Source: Streptomyces cavernicola (GTDB taxonomy: Bacteria > Actinomycetota > Actinomycetes > Streptomycetales > Streptomycetaceae). From it: DNA of 64,000 nt. The translations under genes were made by a program, and so were the position numbers. How positions within the stretch are numbered: position 1 is the stretch's first letter; every line of letters begins with the position of its first letter. The notes below the pieces were generated by a model. It had not been told where the DNA came from. It saw only the letters and a program-made list of their open reading frames with translations, and ran no database searches. Positions 62,200 through 64,000 of the stretch are shown piece after piece. The stretch is from contig NZ_JASCIQ010000008.1 of assembly GCF_029968035.1 (NCBI RefSeq), positions 1-64,000 on the forward strand, read 5' to 3'.

Positions 62200-63270
62200 A
62201 TGTCACGACCCGCACGCCGCGCCCTCCTGCCCGCCGCTCTGCTCCTCCCCCTCTCGCTCCTCCTCTCCGGCTGCTCCGGGGCCTCCACCGCCGCCACCTC
62301 TGCGGGCGGTACGAGCGGGGGCGCCGTCGACGGAAAGGGTTCGCTGACGCTCAACGTCGGTGACCAGAAAGGGGGTTCGCGGGCTGTGCTCGCCGCCGCC
62401 GGGGAGTTGAAGGGCCTCGACTACAAGATCAAGTGGTCCACGTTCAGCTCGGGCCCACCGTTGCTCGAAGCGGTCAACGCGCAGGCCGTCGACCTCGGCG
62501 CCGTCGGCAACACCCCGCCGGTGTTCGCCGCCGGCGCCGGGTCGAAGATCACCGTGGTGGCTGCGACGCACGGCACCGCGTACGGGGAGACCGTGCTCGT
62601 GCCCAACGGTTCGCCCCTGAAGCGGCCCGAGCAGCTGAAGGGCAAGGCGGTCGCCGTCGCCCAAGGGAGTTCGGCGCACTTCCAGTTGGTGGCGTCGCTG
62701 AAGAAGGTCGGCCTGACGCTCGACGACGTGCAGGTGAAGTACCTGCAGCCGGCCGACGCGCTCGCCGCGTTCACCGGCGGCAAGGTGGACGCCTGGGCGG
62801 TGTGGGACCCGTACACCTCGCAGGTGCTCGAAGCGAAGCAGGGGCGGGTCCTCACCAACGGCCAGGGGGTGGTGAACGGGCTCAACTTCCAGGTGGCCGC
62901 GCCCCGTTCACTGAAGGACAAGAAGAAGACCCGGGCGATCGACGACTATCTGGAGCGGCTGCGGCGCGCCCAGGACTGGGTGTTCGAGCACCCCGAGGCG
63001 TGGGCAAAGGTGTGGGCGAAGGACACCGGACTGCCGTACGAGGTGGCGCTCGCCGCCGTGAAGCGGACCAACGGCACCCGGGTGCCGGTCGCCGTCGACG
63101 AGAACGTGGTGACGTCCGAGCAGGAGATCGTCGACACCTTCGCGAAGCTCAAGCTGATTCCGCGGCGCGTCACGTTCAAGGACTTCGTCGACGAGCGTTT
63201 CAACGGCGAACTGCCGCCCTCCACCACCCCCGCGCGCAGCTACAAGAACCAGGAAAAGGACTCCAAGTGA
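62200..63270 (+). CDS. ssuA: Sulfonate-binding lipoprotein (SsuA type)
   Basis: A 356-residue lipoprotein with a signal peptide ending LLLSGCSGAS (Cys about 25). The NMT1/SsuA fold follows: LTLNVGDQKGGSRAVLAAAG at the start, GPPLLEAVNAQAVDLGAVGNTPPVFAAG (in parts: EAVNAQAVDLGAVGNTPP) and KVDAWAVWDPYTSQVL. It binds alkanesulfonates outside the membrane. AAGAACGGAACGAACCC precedes ATG 62200. Its stop overlaps the monooxygenase GTG by three bases. Confidence 0.9.
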   Translation: MSRPARRALLPAALLLPLSLLLSGCSGASTAATSAGGTSGGAVDGKGSLTLNVGDQKGGSRAVLAAAGELKGLDYKIKWSTFSSGPPLLEAVNAQAVDLGAVGNTPPVFAAGAGSKITVVAATHGTAYGETVLVPNGSPLKRPEQLKGKAVAVAQGSSAHFQLVASLKKVGLTLDDVQVKYLQPADALAAFTGGKVDAWAVWDPYTSQVLEAKQGRVLTNGQGVVNGLNFQVAAPRSLKDKKKTRAIDDYLERLRRAQDWVFEHPEAWAKVWAKDTGLPYEVALAAVKRTNGTRVPVAVDENVVTSEQEIVDTFAKLKLIPRRVTFKDFVDERFNGELPPSTTPARSYKNQEKDSK

Positions 63271-64000
63271 CCGTTCACCTGCACTGGTTCCTGCCGACCG
63301 GCGGGGACGGACGGACCCTCGTCTACCGGCACGCCTACACCGACGGCGGCATCAAACGCGAGCGGATCACCCCCGTGAGCGGGGTGCGCGCGCCGGACAT
63401 CGAGTATCTGGCGCAGATCGCGAAGGCGGCCGAACAGCTCGGTTTCGAGGCCGTGTTGACGCCCACCGGCACGTGGTGCGAGGACGCGTGGCTGACGACG
63501 GTCGCGCTCGCGCAGCACACCGAGCGGCTGAAGTTCCTGGTGGCGTTCCGCCCCGGGGTGATCTCGCCGGTGCTCGCCGCGCAGATGGCGGCCACCTACC
63601 AGCGGATCACGCGCGGACGGCTGCTCCTGAACGTGGTGACGGGCGGCGACTCGACCGAGCAGCGGCGCTTCGGCGACCACCTGGACCACGACCGGCGGTA
63701 CGCGCGCACGGAAGAGTTCCTGTCCGTGGTGCGCGGGGTGTGGCAGGGGCGGCCCTTCGACTTCGCCGGGGAGCACTTCCAGGTGGAGGGCGGGCTCACC
63801 GCACTGCCGCCGGACCCGCTGCCGGAGATCTTCTTCGGGGGTTCGTCCGCTGCCGCGGGGCCGGTCGCCGCACGTCACAGCGATGTGTATCTGACCTGGG
63901 GCGAACCGCCGGCCGCGGTCAAGGAGAAGATCGACTGGATCCGCGGCCTCGCGGAGGCGGAGGGGCGCACGGTCCGCTTCGGCATCCGCCTGCACAGCAT
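63267..64000 (+). CDS. ssuD: FMNH2-dependent alkanesulfonate monooxygenase (SsuD type), partial
   Basis: A luciferase-like flavin monooxygenase running off the right edge after 244 residues of the usual about 370. MTVHLHWFLPTGGDGR, IAKAAEQLGFEAVLTPTGTWCEDAW, RLKFLVAFRPGVISPVLAAQMAATYQR and GRLLLNVVTGGDSTEQRRFGD are characteristic of SsuD. It cleaves alkanesulfonates to aldehyde and sulfite using reduced flavin from a separate reductase. GTG 63267 is coupled to the SsuA stop. Together with SsuCBA it supplies sulfur from sulfonates. Confidence 0.9.
   Translation, partial: MTVHLHWFLPTGGDGRTLVYRHAYTDGGIKRERITPVSGVRAPDIEYLAQIAKAAEQLGFEAVLTPTGTWCEDAWLTTVALAQHTERLKFLVAFRPGVISPVLAAQMAATYQRITRGRLLLNVVTGGDSTEQRRFGDHLDHDRRYARTEEFLSVVRGVWQGRPFDFAGEHFQVEGGLTALPPDPLPEIFFGGSSAAAGPVAARHSDVYLTWGEPPAAVKEKIDWIRGLAEAEGRTVRFGIRLHS

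Overview
The window is very GC-rich actinobacterial DNA, almost certainly from a Streptomyces chromosome. The reasons are the GC-loaded third codon positions, frequent GTG starts, four-base stop/start overlaps, rare TTA leucine codons, a CvnA/CvnB pair, an ECF41-type sigma factor, LytR-CpsA-Psr and MMPL proteins, and a cysteine-containing short leader peptide ahead of a sulfonate operon. All calls come from reading the sequence and translations; no database search was run.

Left part (1-9.2 kb): a PAS/GAF/PP2C/HATPase phosphatase, a TnpB-histidine kinase chimera, an NADH dehydrogenase-like flavoprotein translationally coupled to an ECF41 sigma factor, two divergent paralogous small membrane proteins, and an LCP cell-wall ligase. 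9.3-15.6 kb (minus strand) is one operon-like run: MMPL exporter, very hydrophobic membrane protein, OmpR response regulator, sensor kinase. 15.7-19.5 kb holds two homologous metallo-beta-lactamase-fold hydrolases on either side of a TetR gene with a perfect 22-bp operator. 19.7-21.3 kb is a secreted TolB-like protein.

21.5-27.8 kb is an acid-activation/catabolism locus: MFS importer, acyl-CoA dehydrogenase and acyl-CoA ligase (minus), a divergent TetR and a serine hydrolase (plus). The same 25-bp operator lies in both intergenic regions. 28.2-38.7 kb holds two nitrogen-catabolic operons back to back: amino-acid permease, glutamine synthetase-like ligase, FluG-like amidohydrolase and M20 amidohydrolase (minus), then MHS-type transporter and amidase (plus), with RpiR and Lrp/AsnC regulators between them. 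39-41.3 kb has an alpha/beta hydrolase and an FAD monooxygenase with a TTA codon. 41.4-49.4 kb is a branched-chain amino-acid-type ABC importer, with its two permeases fused in one chain, downstream of a two-gene cvnAB unit whose kinase has TTA as codon 3.

50.6-59.7 kb is the most interesting part. Two TIR-transmembrane-WD40 genes face away from each other, each beside a small exported protein. One is intact and the other carries two +1 frameshifts. The block is bracketed by a direct repeat of the 3' end of the yjbQ-like gene, an arrangement typical of insertion into a gene's 3' end. 60.1-64 kb is a sulfonate operon: a leaderless cysteine leader peptide and attenuator-like hairpins, then permease, ATPase, binding protein and a monooxygenase that runs off the window.
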